From Methanoregula sp. (lineage in GTDB: Archaea; Halobacteriota; Methanomicrobia; Methanomicrobiales; Methanospirillaceae), in assembly GCA_026394635.1 (NCBI GenBank), contig JAPKXV010000439.1:1785-16398 (forward strand): a DNA stretch of 14,614 bases. The letters are read 5' to 3'. Both the position numbers and the translations under genes were made by a program. The notes under the pieces were generated by a model. That model was not told where the DNA came from and made no database searches. It worked only from the letters and a program-made list of their open reading frames with translations. Below are positions 13,721-14,614 of this stretch, piece after piece (the stretch's first letter is position 1; each line of letters opens with the position of its first letter).

Positions 13721-14614
13721 TTATTTTCCAATTTTTATCCTTCGGCTCATGATGCAGGGGCCTCCCCGCACTCCCCCGACGGGATTCTTGGGTTTGCCCA
13801 GCGAGTTCATACACCTGCCCATGAGGGCGGCTCCACGGGCAAGACCGTCATCGACAAAGACCAGATGGTCTATAGGGTCGTCAAAGAGGTTGCGTTCAAT
13901 GATGCCCTCAAGAATATAATCCGGTTTTCTCCCGGATATCGCTGCCCTCCCGGTAAACCCTATGGAGGCATTGCGGGGCACAAGGTTCTGCGCGACAGCC
14001 ACATCAATGAGGCGTAACGCCATCAGGGCACAGACACGATCCACTACCCCATTCAATGTTGCGAGGTTGTATTTCTTATAAATTTCCGAACCGATCGCGA
14101 CAAGTTTATCAAGGTCGCTGCTATTAACTCCACAATCGCACCCAATCATCGCAATACCGGACTCCAGCGCCAGCTTCGCATTCACCGGCACCCTCCCGAA
14201 ACGGTTGCGTTCCGAAGGAACGATCCGGATATCGATATGCTGGTGGCTGCGTTTTACATACTCGTCCACCACCTTCCTGTTGCCGCCCCTGAACAAACCC
14301 CCCGTCACACTGTGTTCCCCAAAGACATCAAGCGCGGTGCCCGTTCTCTCGTGGACAAGCCCGGTTCCCCGTACGAACGCATCGGGAATGGCACCCGCGA
14401 GTCCGCAGAAATTGCCTATGGTCTTTGCAAACGGGTTTTGTGCGTCTGGTGACACATCACTGGTGATCCTTCCATCAAGTGTGGTACCAAAATCTATTGA
14501 AATGCAGGGGTTACGGAAATCCACGGCAGTCCATTTCGCACCTTCCTTGATCCCGGCCATCGCAAGTTCCCCTTCCATCTCATTTGCAACCATTTCGACA
14601 CCCGTCGAACCAAC
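13721..14614 (-). CDS. Methanogenesis marker protein 14 (C-terminal part, open at the right edge)
   Basis: About 297 residues are visible; the frame continues unbroken to base 14614 (VGSTGVEMVANEMEGE at the edge), so the true N-terminus lies outside and the ATG at 14593 is internal. Recognisable family segments include EMEGELAMAGIKEGAKWT, DFRNPCISIDFGTTLDGRIT, VNAKLALESGIAMIGCDCGV and VFVDDGLARGAALMGRCMN. This matches methanogenesis marker 14, a protein found in methanogens and related archaea and of unknown biochemistry. SIDFGTTLDGR and the later FVDDGLARGAALMG look like phosphate-binding loops of an ASKHA (actin/hsp70/kinase-like) ATPase, which is why an energy-dependent activation role is plausible. 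Cysteines occur in the CDCGV segment. The small protein gene follows by 14 nt. Confidence 0.88.
   Translation of the reverse strand, partial: VGSTGVEMVANEMEGELAMAGIKEGAKWTAVDFRNPCISIDFGTTLDGRITSDVSPDAQNPFAKTIGNFCGLAGAIPDAFVRGTGLVHERTGTALDVFGEHSVTGGLFRGGNRKVVDEYVKRSHQHIDIRIVPSERNRFGRVPVNAKLALESGIAMIGCDCGVNSSDLDKLVAIGSEIYKKYNLATLNGVVDRVCALMALRLIDVAVAQNLVPRNASIGFTGRAAISGRKPDYILEGIIERNLFDDPIDHLVFVDDGLARGAALMGRCMNSLGKPKNPVGGVRGGPCIMSRRIKIGK

Overview
The window looks like chromosomal DNA of a methanogenic euryarchaeon, most likely of the order Methanomicrobiales (Methanoregula-like; the genus is a guess). The evidence is archaea-only information-processing genes (Trm56, TFE-alpha, archaeal DnaG), methanogenesis marker protein 14, archaeal lipid genes (tetraether lipid synthase and CDP-archaeol synthase), AT-rich TATA boxes in place of bacterial -10/-35 boxes, and GGAG/GGTGA ribosome binding sites. 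I see no insertion sequence, phage gene or CRISPR array. This is mainly core genome, with one decayed gene and a few poorly understood stretches.

Layout. 1-2242 (+): a tight operon of the end of trm56 (tRNA C56 ribose methyltransferase), an uncharacterised ATP-grasp enzyme, transcription factor E alpha and an HD-domain protein. 2243-2515: non-coding, with a G/C-rich hairpin element. 2516-3016 (-): an ACT-domain regulator (COG2150-like), apparently read from a leaderless mRNA. 3230-3314 (+): tRNA-Leu(GAG). 3404-4147 (-): a membrane-anchored, probably lineage-specific surface protein. 4347-5609 (+): dihydroorotase (pyrC). 5610-5867: a spacer with a strong TATA box and nested inverted repeats, a candidate structured RNA. 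5868-6188: a DUF167/UPF0235 protein. 6289-7524: archaeal DnaG. 7582-7866: a UPF0058 protein. 7964-8568: a broken alanine dehydrogenase / ornithine cyclodeaminase family gene. 8595-10055 (-): a radical SAM enzyme of the tetraether lipid synthase (Tes) type. 10138-13457 (+): carS-pyrE-purD-argF with overlaps or very short gaps. 13458-14614 (-): a small conserved-looking protein and the 3' part of the methanogenesis marker 14 gene, which runs off the right edge.

How the genes fit together. Tes and CarS are divergent neighbours sharing an 80-odd bp promoter region. CarS activates the archaeol precursor and Tes couples the phytanyl chains into tetraethers, so two membrane-lipid steps sit side by side. 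carS also heads a biosynthetic run for pyrimidine (pyrE), purine (purD) and arginine (argF); pyrC is separate. The first operon joins tRNA modification with basal transcription and two enzymes of unknown substrate.

The items most worth a second look are the possible structured RNA before the DUF167 gene, the missing conventional start codon of carS, the glutamate at the usual lysine position in PyrC, the multiply damaged alanine dehydrogenase gene, and the unexplained small protein next to methanogenesis marker 14. I did not find a clearly new multi-gene system.
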